Shown piece by piece: positions 25,985 to 32,307 of a DNA stretch of 32,326 nt. The DNA is taken from positions 1 to 32,326 of IMG/VR virus record IMGVR_UViG_3300035184_001258; one strand, given 5' to 3'. Both the position numbers and the translations under genes were made by a program. Source of the DNA: a virus. The notes under the pieces are model-generated. The model was not told the origin of the DNA. It did not search any database and saw only the letters and a list, made by a program, of their open reading frames with translations. The stretch's first letter is position 1, and each line of letters begins with the position of its first letter.

Positions 25985-27241
25985 TTAACTCCATGTTATA
26001 AAGTCTTGATTAAAATTATTCATTGATTTATTAAAATATACGACATCTTGTGTATCCTGAACTACAAGTAAATGTAATTCTGGAAACTCATGTCTTAAGC
26101 ATCTACCTAACATCTGAAAGAAAGAACCAATACCACTATCTAATTGTGTAATGATTCCTTTCTCTATATTTGTTAGGTTAATTCCTTCTCTAAGCATCTT
26201 GACAGCAAATAGTTCAGAGCATTCTAAATTGTTAAAGCAGTCAATCAAATCTTGATTAACTTCATTTTTATTCTTAGAATGCACTGCACTTTTTGATCCA
26301 AGCTCTTGTACTTGATTAATTGAACCTGTAAAGCAAATAAACCTTGTATCATCTGACCTGAATTCCTTAACCAGATCTTTTACAGTTTGTGTCTTAACTT
26401 CTGCAATAAATTTCTTCCTTTGGGAAGCTATATTTAGAAACTTGTTTCGACACCCTGTGCGAATGGGATAAGGAATTTTCATGTCATCAGATAACCCTTG
26501 ATAATAAGTCATTTGTTTAGTCAATGCATCATAATGTTCTTGTTCAGTTCCTCTACAGATAACTCCAAATTCTTTTGGTGTATTCTTAAGTTTCATGAAC
26601 AGTTCTTTATGGGTGCAATATTTAAACTTATTGGACTTCTTATCTTTTGGCATTTTTGCTTTAAATTCCCAATACTTACCTCTAACTATCTTCTTGTTAA
26701 GAAATACTTTATGTACCACCAACGAAGGAGTAGGAAGCAAGTCTAATTCGAATGCTTTATTCAATGATATTGTATCGTAATGAATTCTATTTCCACAGAA
26801 TTTATTAATCATACTCTTTTTATCATCAGGAATAGTAGCTGATAGGAAAATAATCTGGGTATTCCGCTGAAGAATTTGTTTTAAAGCTTTAATTCTCAAT
26901 GGCGTCAATGCATGACACTCATCAAGAATTATAAAATCAGCCTTAACTTTCTGGTTCTTTAAAGAAGCATACAGAACAGTTTTTAATGACTTAGTCATCT
27001 TGCTTTTCTTATGTTTCTTTATATCTAACAACCAATTCTTCTTATGCGTACTCTCTTTACAAATCAAGTAACCTTGAGCATTAGGATTCTTTTTCAAGAT
27101 TCTTTCTACAATCTTCAATGAAGCAAGTGTTTTGCCAGTTCCTGTTGCCCATTCTAGGCACAAGAATCTATTTTGTTCACTTAACTTTACTGCTTTAGAT
27201 TGTATTTTAGTCTTCGGATGAATCTTCTTCATTTGCTCCAT
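25985..27241 (-). CDS. Superfamily 2 (SNF2/DEAD-like) helicase, 418 aa
   Basis: Motif I WATGTGKT (31-38), motif II FIILDECHAL (DECH 107-110), motif III SATIP (134-138), later ICFTGSINQV, and motif VI QMLGRCLRH. These match the SF2 ATPase/helicase commonly listed as SNF2-type in crAss-like phages. At 418 aa it is a minimal two-domain helicase. It is involved in early replication or recombination unwinding (inference). The start ATG 27241 or 27232 lies inside the end of the upstream 159-aa gene (26-35 base overlap). Confidence 0.88.
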   Translation of the reverse strand: MEQMKKIHPKTKIQSKAVKLSEQNRFLCLEWATGTGKTLASLKIVERILKKNPNAQGYLICKESTHKKNWLLDIKKHKKSKMTKSLKTVLYASLKNQKVKADFIILDECHALTPLRIKALKQILQRNTQIIFLSATIPDDKKSMINKFCGNRIHYDTISLNKAFELDLLPTPSLVVHKVFLNKKIVRGKYWEFKAKMPKDKKSNKFKYCTHKELFMKLKNTPKEFGVICRGTEQEHYDALTKQMTYYQGLSDDMKIPYPIRTGCRNKFLNIASQRKKFIAEVKTQTVKDLVKEFRSDDTRFICFTGSINQVQELGSKSAVHSKNKNEVNQDLIDCFNNLECSELFAVKMLREGINLTNIEKGIITQLDSGIGSFFQMLGRCLRHEFPELHLLVVQDTQDVVYFNKSMNNFNQDFITWS

Positions 27242-27686
27242 TAATCATTTCATCGAGAATTCTGTTGACTTCTTCGTCAGTGATATTGTCTATATCATCT
27301 GCCTTGATAGCTAAAGCTTTTGTTCCATCTGGAAGTGTTACTTTTGCTGATCTGTCACTACCCATTTTATCGATTAAATCTTTAAGTCCAGAAGGCATAC
27401 TGTCTAGTGATTCTTTTCTTTCTTTTGCATCATGTCTTGAAGCAATATCTTTCAGGATATCATCAAGATCAGAATGCTCATTTGCTATTGACTCTAACAT
27501 TTTTCTTATATCCCCTCCATTTCCTTGAACAAGATGTGTTCCTCTTGATCCCTGCTTTGTCAATACTATTGCAGAGACTTCTTTATCGGTTTCTAATAAT
27601 GCGTGTATTTGTTGAACTAAGTCATCTACTTGTTCAGAAACTGACTTTACTGCTACTACTGGCTTTTTTCTGTTGAATAATCCCAT
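27207..27686 (-). CDS. Hypothetical acidic protein, 159 aa
   Basis: MGLFNRKKPVVAVKSVSEQV then a mostly helical, acidic protein with GSRGTHLVQGNGGDIRKMLE and a very acidic end (NGANEEDSSED). No catalytic motif is visible. It follows the 124-aa gene by 2 bases and overlaps the SF2 helicase, suggesting a helicase partner (inference). Confidence 0.75.
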   Translation of the reverse strand: MGLFNRKKPVVAVKSVSEQVDDLVQQIHALLETDKEVSAIVLTKQGSRGTHLVQGNGGDIRKMLESIANEHSDLDDILKDIASRHDAKERKESLDSMPSGLKDLIDKMGSDRSAKVTLPDGTKALAIKADDIDNITDEEVNRILDEMINGANEEDSSED

Positions 27687-27688
27687 AA

Positions 27689-28063
27689 CTATTTTATATT
27701 TAATTTGTTAAAATTTAAATAAGGAAGTATTTCCTCACTTAATTGAAATCTGTTTAAAAAATCTGTAATATGTTGGTGCCTTTTAATAGCTCCTTCATAA
27801 CCTTTTAGGATTTCATCATCAGCTCTCCTTGCTAAACCCTCAATTAACTTCTTGGCTAATCCTGGAGGCATTCCTTCAGATTGATCTTGAATTTGCTTAA
27901 TGCCATCATCACTTTTTGCTCTAAATTTTTCTCTTGCTGCGTGAATTTTTGTCAATTGCTTGTATTCATGTCTAGCTACCTTTAAAATGGATTCAAACTC
28001 ATTTATTGGTACTGCATTTTTGAAATCTTTAAATGCTAATTCCTCACTCTGTTCCTTGCTCAT
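27689..28063 (-). CDS. Hypothetical helical protein, 124 aa
   Basis: MSKEQSEELAFKDFKNAVPI starts a highly charged, helix-rich protein (HEYKQLTKIHAAREKFRAKS, LAKKLIEGLARRADDEIL). No cysteines, signal or membrane segment. Its start overlaps the 90-aa gene by 20 bases. It is probably part of the early complex around the helicase, but no family is recognised. Confidence 0.72.
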   Translation of the reverse strand: MSKEQSEELAFKDFKNAVPINEFESILKVARHEYKQLTKIHAAREKFRAKSDDGIKQIQDQSEGMPPGLAKKLIEGLARRADDEILKGYEGAIKRHQHITDFLNRFQLSEEILPYLNFNKLNIK

Positions 28064-28316
28064 CTTCTTTTTTTTTAGTTAGTGTTCTGTATATTAATTC
28101 TGATTCGAGACATTCAAATATTGAATCATCCATGTATTCTTTCTTGTCAAATAGTTTTAGTATATTCTTTATGTGATTGAGGTCTAGTTGTTTTACTAGG
28201 TTTTTTCTACCATTCTGTGATTCCCAAATCAATTCACCTCCTTTTGACTCAATGTGTTGTTTAATTCTGTCACTATCTAATGACCACTTGAACTCTCTTC
28301 TAGGTTTTAGTCCCAT
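28044..28316 (-). CDS. Hypothetical protein, 90 aa
   Basis: MGLKPRREFKWSLDSDRIKQ, basic N-terminus with a possible small DNA-binding fold, then LDLNHIKNILKLFDKKEY and an acidic end (KKKEDEQGTE). It follows the 99-aa gene by one base. No family is recognised. Confidence 0.72.
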   Translation of the reverse strand: MGLKPRREFKWSLDSDRIKQHIESKGGELIWESQNGRKNLVKQLDLNHIKNILKLFDKKEYMDDSIFECLESELIYRTLTKKKEDEQGTE

Positions 28317-28317
28317 A

Positions 28318-28617
28318 TTAAAAGTTTACAAATTTAATGTGTGATCTTACTTCCTTTTCATTCTTGTGTCTTTTGGCATATAAATTACCTCTTAAATCAG
28401 GATTATGTTCCTGTAGCTTTCTTCTAGCTCTAGTTATTGCTCCTGGCGTTGTTACTTTACCTGCGCCAAATTCAATAAGAAAATCTTTGAATGTACTTGC
28501 ATTTGATTCCTGCCACCATATCTTAGCTACCAACTTATTGTCATCATCTCTAAGTGCTGGATTGTTAGTAAGCAATTCCTCAACTTTACCACTTGTTTTT
28601 ATTATTGCGTTTAACAT
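28318..28617 (-). CDS. Hypothetical protein, 99 aa, first gene of main replication operon
   Basis: MLNAIIKTSGKVEELLTNNP; the second half is basic (AITRARRKLQEHNPDLRG, YAKRHKNEKEVRSHIKF) and HTH-like. Similar small basic proteins with an RARRKLQE.NP.LRG stretch occur in many phages (recognised by eye). It sits directly downstream of a folded intergenic element and a hairpin, so its transcript leader is probably regulated or processed. Confidence 0.72.
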   Translation of the reverse strand: MLNAIIKTSGKVEELLTNNPALRDDDNKLVAKIWWQESNASTFKDFLIEFGAGKVTTPGAITRARRKLQEHNPDLRGNLYAKRHKNEKEVRSHIKFVNF

Positions 28618-28668
28618 TTGTTTTTGTTTTAGATTGTTAGTTCTTCCCTCACTACACTAAATGTTGAC

Positions 28669-28685
28669 ACACCCTAAGTGGGTGT
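28669..28685 (-). other. Stable leader hairpin before the replication operon
   Basis: ACACCC / GGGTGT, 6 bp perfect, 5-base loop, located 52 bases upstream of the 99-aa gene start. There is no U-tract after it on the - strand, so it is more likely a leader or processing structure than a terminator. Confidence 0.55.
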
Positions 28686-28701
28686 TAATTGTAACTATTA
28701 A

Positions 28702-28777
28702 AAAAATACAAGACACCTCAATTGTAGAGGCTCGAGCCTAATAAGGAAGCATGTCTTAAAAAAGGGCTTGTATTTTT
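28702..28777 (-). terminator. Branched structured element with terminator-like ends
   Basis: An 11-bp perfect stem (AAAAATACAAG 28702-28712 / CTTGTATTTTT 28767-28777) encloses inner stems: CCTC 28716-28719 / GAGG 28727-28730, the palindrome GGCTCGAGCC 28729-28738, and GACA/TGTC near the base. On the - strand the outer stem runs into TTAATAG, giving a U-tract. It lies 13 bases after the 145-aa stop. It may be a terminator with an elaborate loop, an attenuator, or a small stable RNA. Confidence 0.55.
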
Positions 28778-28790
28778 ACTGTGTATGTGG

Positions 28791-29228
28791 TTATTGTTTA
28801 TATTCTCTTCTTGTTGCACTTTTCTTGTACAACTCTTGATCCATCATCATATTTAATGCTTCTTCTGATGATAGGTTTTTTGCAGTCTCGTCATCTATAT
28901 CTAAATAGTGCTGTAAGAATTCTGCTTCATTTGCAAATACGCTTTCTGTATCCTTCTCCAACGATAACAATGGTTCAGGTAAATTGTAAGGTACTTCACA
29001 ATTAGATCTAAATATTGCAGCACCTCTACATTGAGATACTGTTTCAGGGTTAGATCCGTGTCCTTGATAATTCTTGTCTTTGTGGCATGGTAACCAAAAT
29101 GGCCCTCTTGTTTGTCCTATGTATACAAATGGATGTGATCCTCCTGGATTTGGTTTCTCATTTGTATTCACTCTTTTAAATGGACATCCACCACAAGCTT
29201 TAGTGCTTTTTGTTTGCTTGAAGTTCAT
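28791..29228 (-). CDS. Cys-rich DUF6283-like protein, 145 aa
   Basis: MNFKQTKSTKACGGCPFKRV, then GPFWLPCHKDKNYQGHGSN and SQCRGAAIFRSNC. The CGGCPF ... PCHKD ... CRGA pattern recalls the small DUF6283 family found in phages (recognition from memory). The ligand set C12, C15, C48, H49, C67 could bind zinc or a metal. The C-terminal half is acidic and helical. The function of the family is not known. The 5' end overlaps a 50-aa ORF by 29 bases. Confidence 0.7.
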   Translation of the reverse strand: MNFKQTKSTKACGGCPFKRVNTNEKPNPGGSHPFVYIGQTRGPFWLPCHKDKNYQGHGSNPETVSQCRGAAIFRSNCEVPYNLPEPLLSLEKDTESVFANEAEFLQHYLDIDDETAKNLSSEEALNMMMDQELYKKSATRREYKQ

Positions 29229-29352
29229 TAGTTAGTTGTTTAAAAATGTATTTATCAAAATTACTTGGATTCACTAATGAAACTATTGCTATCTCGTGCT
29301 TTGTAAATGCACATGCTACTGGTTTCACTATTGTGTTAATGCTTGGTATCAT
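29200..29352 (-). CDS. Small hypothetical protein, 50 aa
   Basis: ATG 29352 behind an A-rich leader (TTTAAAATCAAATC) typical of this genome. The peptide reads MIPSINTIVKPVACAFTKHE, then IAIVSLVNPSNFDKYIFKQL and a basic tail. It overlaps the next gene start by 29 bases. No family is recognised, but the sequence looks protein-like and it directly follows the 29.4-29.8 kb folded region. Confidence 0.5.
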   Translation of the reverse strand: MIPSINTIVKPVACAFTKHEIAIVSLVNPSNFDKYIFKQLTNELQANKKH

Positions 29353-29396
29353 GATTTGATTTTAAATGATTAATTATTGTTTATGTTTTTATTAGC

Positions 29397-29765
29397 ACCC
29401 TCTTTCTTATTAGTAATGAGTAACTTGTTTCAGATTACGTTCTTAATAAGAGTAGGGTCACATAGTTAAAGTTCGCATCCACCCTATAGGTTACTTAACG
29501 TTTCAACTTAACTACTTGCTGAGAACTCATTTGTGTTGGTTGGCCCATTTTATCAACAACTTTGATAGAATTTCCTTTCTCAAGGGAACAACACATCTAG
29601 CATCACTGCTATCCGACTCTCTTGGCGTGGTTCACAACCAACTCTCCAAGCGTGGATTATCCTGTCAATTCAGGATTAGTATTTTTATGTAATTGTAGCT
29701 CTAACCTACTATATCAATTTCCATCAACGCTTACTTAAAAGCTCAGGTTTTATACTTACAAAGGT
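29397..29765 (-). ncRNA. Candidate structured non-coding RNA, about 370 nt
   Basis: No convincing coding frame here. On the - strand several stems are visible. ATCCTG/CAGGAT is at 29659-29676. CTTGG...CCAAG at 29621-29650 has an inner TGGTT/ACCA. TAGCA-GTGA-TGCTA at 29598-29611 has a GNRA (GUGA) tetraloop. TATCAA/TTGATA is at 29551-29567. GTTGGTTG/CAACCAAC is long-range, between 29635-29642 and 29535-29542. TAGGGT/ACCCTA joins 29481-29486 and 29453-29458. TCTTATTA/TAATAAGA joins 29444-29451 and 29405-29412. The GNRA loop exists only on the - strand, which supports that orientation. The class is unknown; boundaries are approximate. Confidence 0.55.
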
Positions 29766-29773
29766 TTCAATGT

Positions 29774-30058
29774 TTAACCTATAATTTTAAGTTTATTTAA
29801 TTTTTTAAGCTTAAATTCAACATTTTTATCAATAACTTTTGTTCTTTTTAAGCTAGCTTGAATCTTTTCTCTTTGTATTTGTTGGTGATTTGCCAACATG
29901 GCTCCCTCAGCAATAGCTTTGATTGCTTTACCAGATACTCTTGATATTGCCGTAGCCTGGTTAATGCTTAGTCTTCCTTCTCTTAGGTCAATTACATCTT
30001 GACATAATCCTGAAGAAATTGTATTCATGATTTTCAGTTGATTGTTAATTGGTATCAT
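29774..30058 (-). CDS. Hypothetical HTH-like protein, 94 aa
   Basis: MIPINNQLKIMNTISSGLCQ; Met11 is an alternative start. DLREGRLSINQATAISRVSG followed by KAIKAIAEGAMLA reads like a helix-turn-helix of ParB/KorB type (S-I-N-Q-A-x-A-I). The C-terminus is very basic (VEFKLKKLNKLKIIG). It may bind DNA or RNA and lies between two folded non-coding regions. Its start overlaps the end of the frameshift-extended upstream gene by 14 bases. Confidence 0.65.
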   Translation of the reverse strand: MIPINNQLKIMNTISSGLCQDVIDLREGRLSINQATAISRVSGKAIKAIAEGAMLANHQQIQREKIQASLKRTKVIDKNVEFKLKKLNKLKIIG

Positions 30059-30562
30059 TTTGCTTATGGTTTTTAAGTTCTCTGTGTAATTTTAATTGAT
30101 TTCTTTTTAACTCTATAAGGTTATTTGGAAGTTTACCTACTTTGACTCTAAGAACACTTCCGCATATATAATTGTCTGATAGAGTTTCTCTTGATATTTT
30201 GTTGCATTTTTTTTTAATTCAATATATTTATAACTGTTTTTTAAGTTGTAATTATATTGATTTTCTTTAATGCAGTTTTTGCATTTATGATCGTAAAGAT
30301 TAGAGCTTTTTGTTTTTTTATCACATTTATTACAAAAATAAAATCCAAAGTGCTTTTTTAATAAAGAACTTACAGTGAAATTAAAGTTCCCTTTCTTTGA
30401 GAAGAGTCTTAAACTTACGTTTTTACCGCTTTTTTTAATAGGCTTATTGCAATTTGTATATGTAATATTCCCTTTCCACGTTCTTTTATAATGAATAATT
30501 ACTTCTCCATCTTCTCTAATAGAGTACTGTTTATTAGTTCCTTCAATGTATTTAGTTTTCAT
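30045..30562 (-). pseudogene. Frameshifted NUMOD4-like/zinc-ribbon protein
   Basis: From ATG 30562 (MKTKYIEGTNKQYSIREDGE) the frame runs to a stop at 30137 (141 aa; an upstream Met at 30628 is less likely). The N-terminus resembles NUMOD4/HNH-associated modules (QYSIREDGEVI), then a zinc ribbon FCNKCDKK ... HKCKNCIKE. After a run of nine A (30207-30215) the -1 frame continues with a natural-looking C-terminus, ISRETLSDNYICGSVLRVKV then LPNNLIELKRNQLKLHRELK, to a stop at 30045. One extra A or a -1 slip would join them into about 172 residues. It could be a real mutation, programmed frameshifting, or a homopolymer error. Confidence 0.7.
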
Positions 30563-30706
30563 TTGATTTAGTTTAAAATCAATATTATTGCAGCCACTTA
30601 TAAAATGTAAACTTAGGTTGTATGTCATTGTAATTGTATAGAATTTCTCTATAACTAACTTTTAACTTAATACAGCATAACGAGCCTTATTTACATTATA
30701 TTTTAA

Positions 30707-30817
30707 AAACTCTCACAAGGTTGCACCTTGACTTCTTTCGGTAAAAATTGTTTATAAAATACCTCTATTTTATCATCACTACCTATTGGTAGTTTACCTG
30801 CAATTGGATGAGAGTTT
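30707..30817 (-). other. Multibranched 3' domain of the large RNA candidate
   Basis: Perfect outer stem AAACTCTCA (30809-30817) / TGAGAGTTT (30707-30715). Inside: GGTAAA/TTTACC (30793-30798 with 30740-30745) enclosing hairpins ACTACC-AATA-GGTAGT (30778-30793) and ATAAAATA-GAGG-TATTTTAT (30754-30773). Outside that helix lies CAAGGT-GCA-ACCTTG (30716-30730), which stacks directly on the outer stem. On the - strand the outer stem ends in a U-rich tail (TTTTTAAAA), so this may also terminate the RNA. Confidence 0.7.
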
Positions 30818-31380
30818 AATTTTTACTGTTATTTTAATAATAAGGCTATAATTTTCCTTTCTGTTTAATAATAAATGTAGGGAGGTATTCGTGGAATTTG
30901 ACCTAAGTACAAGACTATCTTCAGCCTAGCGTATTAACTCCCCAGCTATTCATACATAATTGAGGGCTCTATACCTCGGTTATTACTATGCACCATCCTC
31001 GCTTACATTTATGTTTTAAAATATCACTGCAGCCCTCCGCACTTGGGAACTCAACCACCTGTCTTGCCTAATAGAGTACTCGAACAACTCTCTACAATGA
31101 TAGTTTGTGGATTCGAACCACTCTCTTCTTCAATTTTATAACCCCGCAATTCACAAGGCCCAGCGCTCTATATGTGAACTTTAGCCTGATCATCCGTGTT
31201 TTCGCTCGTCCTAATACCCAATTTTAATTAGAAGGAAACTACTCGTGGACTATTGCGTGTACGCCTTACGGAGGTTAGTGGTTGACCTTATAGATAGAAA
31301 CACTGTTCTACCAAATTAAGATTTGTTTTTGATTGTTAATATTAATTTTTAGTTACTAATGCACTTGATGGCTTAAATAA
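30707..31380 (-). ncRNA. Candidate large ornate non-coding RNA, about 670 nt
   Basis: A gene-free stretch that is clearly GC-richer than the genes (30 of 60 bases G/C in 31021-31080). - strand stems: AGTTCACA/TGTGAATT (31173-31180 with 31148-31155); GTGG-TTCGAAT-CCAC at 31107-31121, a TΨC-like arm; TAGAG/CTCTA (31090-31094 with 31072-31076); a 9-bp ATAAATGTA/TACATTTAT stem closing 30871-31012 and continuing with GCGAGG/CCTCCC (one mismatch); and the nested 30707-30817 domain. I could not fold a canonical tRNA. It may be GOLLD/ROOL-like or intron-like. Ends are estimates. Confidence 0.55.
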
Positions 31381-31397
31381 TAATTAACTTAATATGC

Positions 31398-31574
31398 TTA
31401 TACTATCTCTACCTTATTGCCAAAGTTATTCTTACTCCACTCGTCTGCATCAAACCCTAACTCTACATATTTATCGTACACCTTTCTATTTATCTTTAGA
31501 CCTACATAAAACTTATCAGTGTTTATCTTTCCAAAGTCTACGTGTGAAAATCCTACTATTGTTATATACTGCAT
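31398..31574 (-). CDS. Small hypothetical protein, 58 aa
   Basis: ATG 31574: MQYITIVGFSHVDFGKINTD, then KFYVGLKINRKVYDKYVELG and DADEWSKNNFGNKVEIV. It has the balance of a small folded alpha/beta protein, likely real. The leader AAAATATAAAATATAAATC is typical for this genome. It ends just before the large non-coding region. No family is recognised. Confidence 0.65.
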   Translation of the reverse strand: MQYITIVGFSHVDFGKINTDKFYVGLKINRKVYDKYVELGFDADEWSKNNFGNKVEIV

Positions 31575-31604
31575 GATTTATATTTTATATTTTATATTTT
31601 AATC

Positions 31605-31775
31605 CTAATAATATTCTACAACTCTAAACAAACTACACAAAGAGTATTTATGAGTAATTCTTTTCCCGTCTTTAATAAACATTACACAATACATACTTCC
31701 TTTTGTACAGGCATTCTCTACTGTATCATATACAATAGGGCAACTTGTTTCATTTCTCTGTATTTCTATTTTCAT
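31605..31775 (-). CDS. Small Cys-containing protein, 56 aa
   Basis: ATG 31775: MKIEIQRNETSCPIVYDTVE, then NACTKGSMYCVMFIKDGKRI and THKYSLCSLFRVVEYY. Four cysteines and an alternating beta pattern suggest a small beta-barrel or metal-binding domain. It sits 7 bases after the basic 37-aa peptide. No family is recognised. Confidence 0.6.
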   Translation of the reverse strand: MKIEIQRNETSCPIVYDTVENACTKGSMYCVMFIKDGKRITHKYSLCSLFRVVEYY

Positions 31776-31782
31776 AATCTAT

Positions 31783-31896
31783 TTAAGTTGTTCTTCTTCG
31801 TCTCCACGCTTTACTTGGGTTTAATACTACTTTCCTTTTACTGTTGTCGACTGCTTCTACTCTTTTGGCGTGTCTATCTTCTGTTCTTGTAATCAT
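31783..31896 (-). CDS. Small very basic peptide, 37 aa
   Basis: ATG 31896: MITRTEDRHAKRVEAVDNSK, ending KAWRRRRTT. The Arg/Lys-rich composition suits nucleic-acid or ribosome contact. Its ATG shares one base with the stop of the upstream membrane peptide (TAATG). No family is recognised. Confidence 0.5.
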   Translation of the reverse strand: MITRTEDRHAKRVEAVDNSKRKVVLNPSKAWRRRRTT

Positions 31897-31988
31897 TATC
31901 TATTCATTACTAAAGTTGTTATTAATCCTATAAAGGCTATTACTACCAATGATGCTAGAAGAAATAATACTAGCCCTTCAAAAGCATT
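31896..31988 (-). CDS. Small membrane peptide, 30 aa (start uncertain)
   Basis: ATG 31988 gives MLFEGLVLFLLASLVVIAFI followed by GLITTLVMNR, one transmembrane helix. An upstream ORF from ATG 32019 (MKKKKKKNRLNAF) stops inside it in another frame. Removing one T of a five-T run would fuse them into a 40-residue basic-then-hydrophobic peptide of very natural form. So this may be a frameshifted or sequence-error version of a longer gene. Confidence 0.5.
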   Translation of the reverse strand, partial: NAFEGLVLFLLASLVVIAFIGLITTLVMNR

Positions 31989-32026
31989 TAATCTATTTTT
32001 TTTCTTTTTCTTTTTCATTTTTGTAA

Positions 32027-32209
32027 TTATTTATTTTTTTCTTTACATCTCCAATTCGTTAAAAATTTTTTTCTATCCTCACAATCTATTGGAGACGTTG
32101 CTTGTGAGCTTAAAGGGTTTAGTATAATAAAAGAACCAAGAGCAGTTAATGCTGCATACCTACCTATCTTTTTAATTGCTTCTACTCTTGTAATTTCTTC
32201 GTTATTCAT
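32027..32209 (-). CDS. Small exported protein with Tat-like/secretory signal, 60 aa
   Basis: MNNEEITRVEAIKKIGRYAA then LTALGSFIILNPLSSQATSP. The N-terminus looks like the R-x-E-A-I-K-K-I-G segment of flavobacterial Tat-type signals with a hydrophobic core and an A-x-A-like end (SQAT), though the twin arginine itself is absent (TRVEA). The mature part is short (DCEDRKKFLTNWRC, two Cys). It is probably exported or membrane-tethered. Small peptides of this form are common in Flavobacteriia, which supports the host guess. Confidence 0.65.
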   Translation of the reverse strand: MNNEEITRVEAIKKIGRYAALTALGSFIILNPLSSQATSPIDCEDRKKFLTNWRCKEKNK

Positions 32210-32261
32210 ATAGGAAAATTTAGTATTAATTTATTTACTGTGCAAGTTTTATTTTACTACC

Positions 32262-32307
32262 AACATTAAAACGTTGGTCAACAGTTGATAAAAAACATTG
32301 AAACGTT
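32262..32307. repeat. Imperfect direct repeat upstream of the right-end genes
   Basis: AACATTAAAACGTT (32262-32275) and AACATTGAAACGTT (32294-32307) differ at one base of 14 and are 32 bases apart, about three helical turns. Each copy is nearly palindromic (AAC...GTT). They lie 53-98 bases upstream of the 60-aa gene start, where a promoter or operator would be expected. Candidate protein-binding sites only. Confidence 0.4.

Noticed and set aside
30870-31160. Group I intron core (AATTGCGGGG like the P element, AAGATAGTC like the S element)
   Set aside because: The matching Q and R strands and P7 pairing are not found at proper spacing, and no interrupted gene joins across it. It remains an alternative, not a call.
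31040-31190. A tRNA gene cluster on the - strand (TTCGAAT T-arm-like hairpin, TAGAGC D-arm-like pieces, anticodon-like TTGTGAA)
   Set aside because: I could not pair a 7-bp acceptor stem or a proper 5-bp anticodon stem around any of the pieces; only the T-arm-like hairpin is convincing. I treated it as part of a structured RNA instead.
31650-32127. + strand ORFs of 80 and 85 aa, very rich in Phe/Leu/Ser
   Set aside because: Antisense of A-rich small - strand genes; composition reflects T-runs, not membrane proteins.
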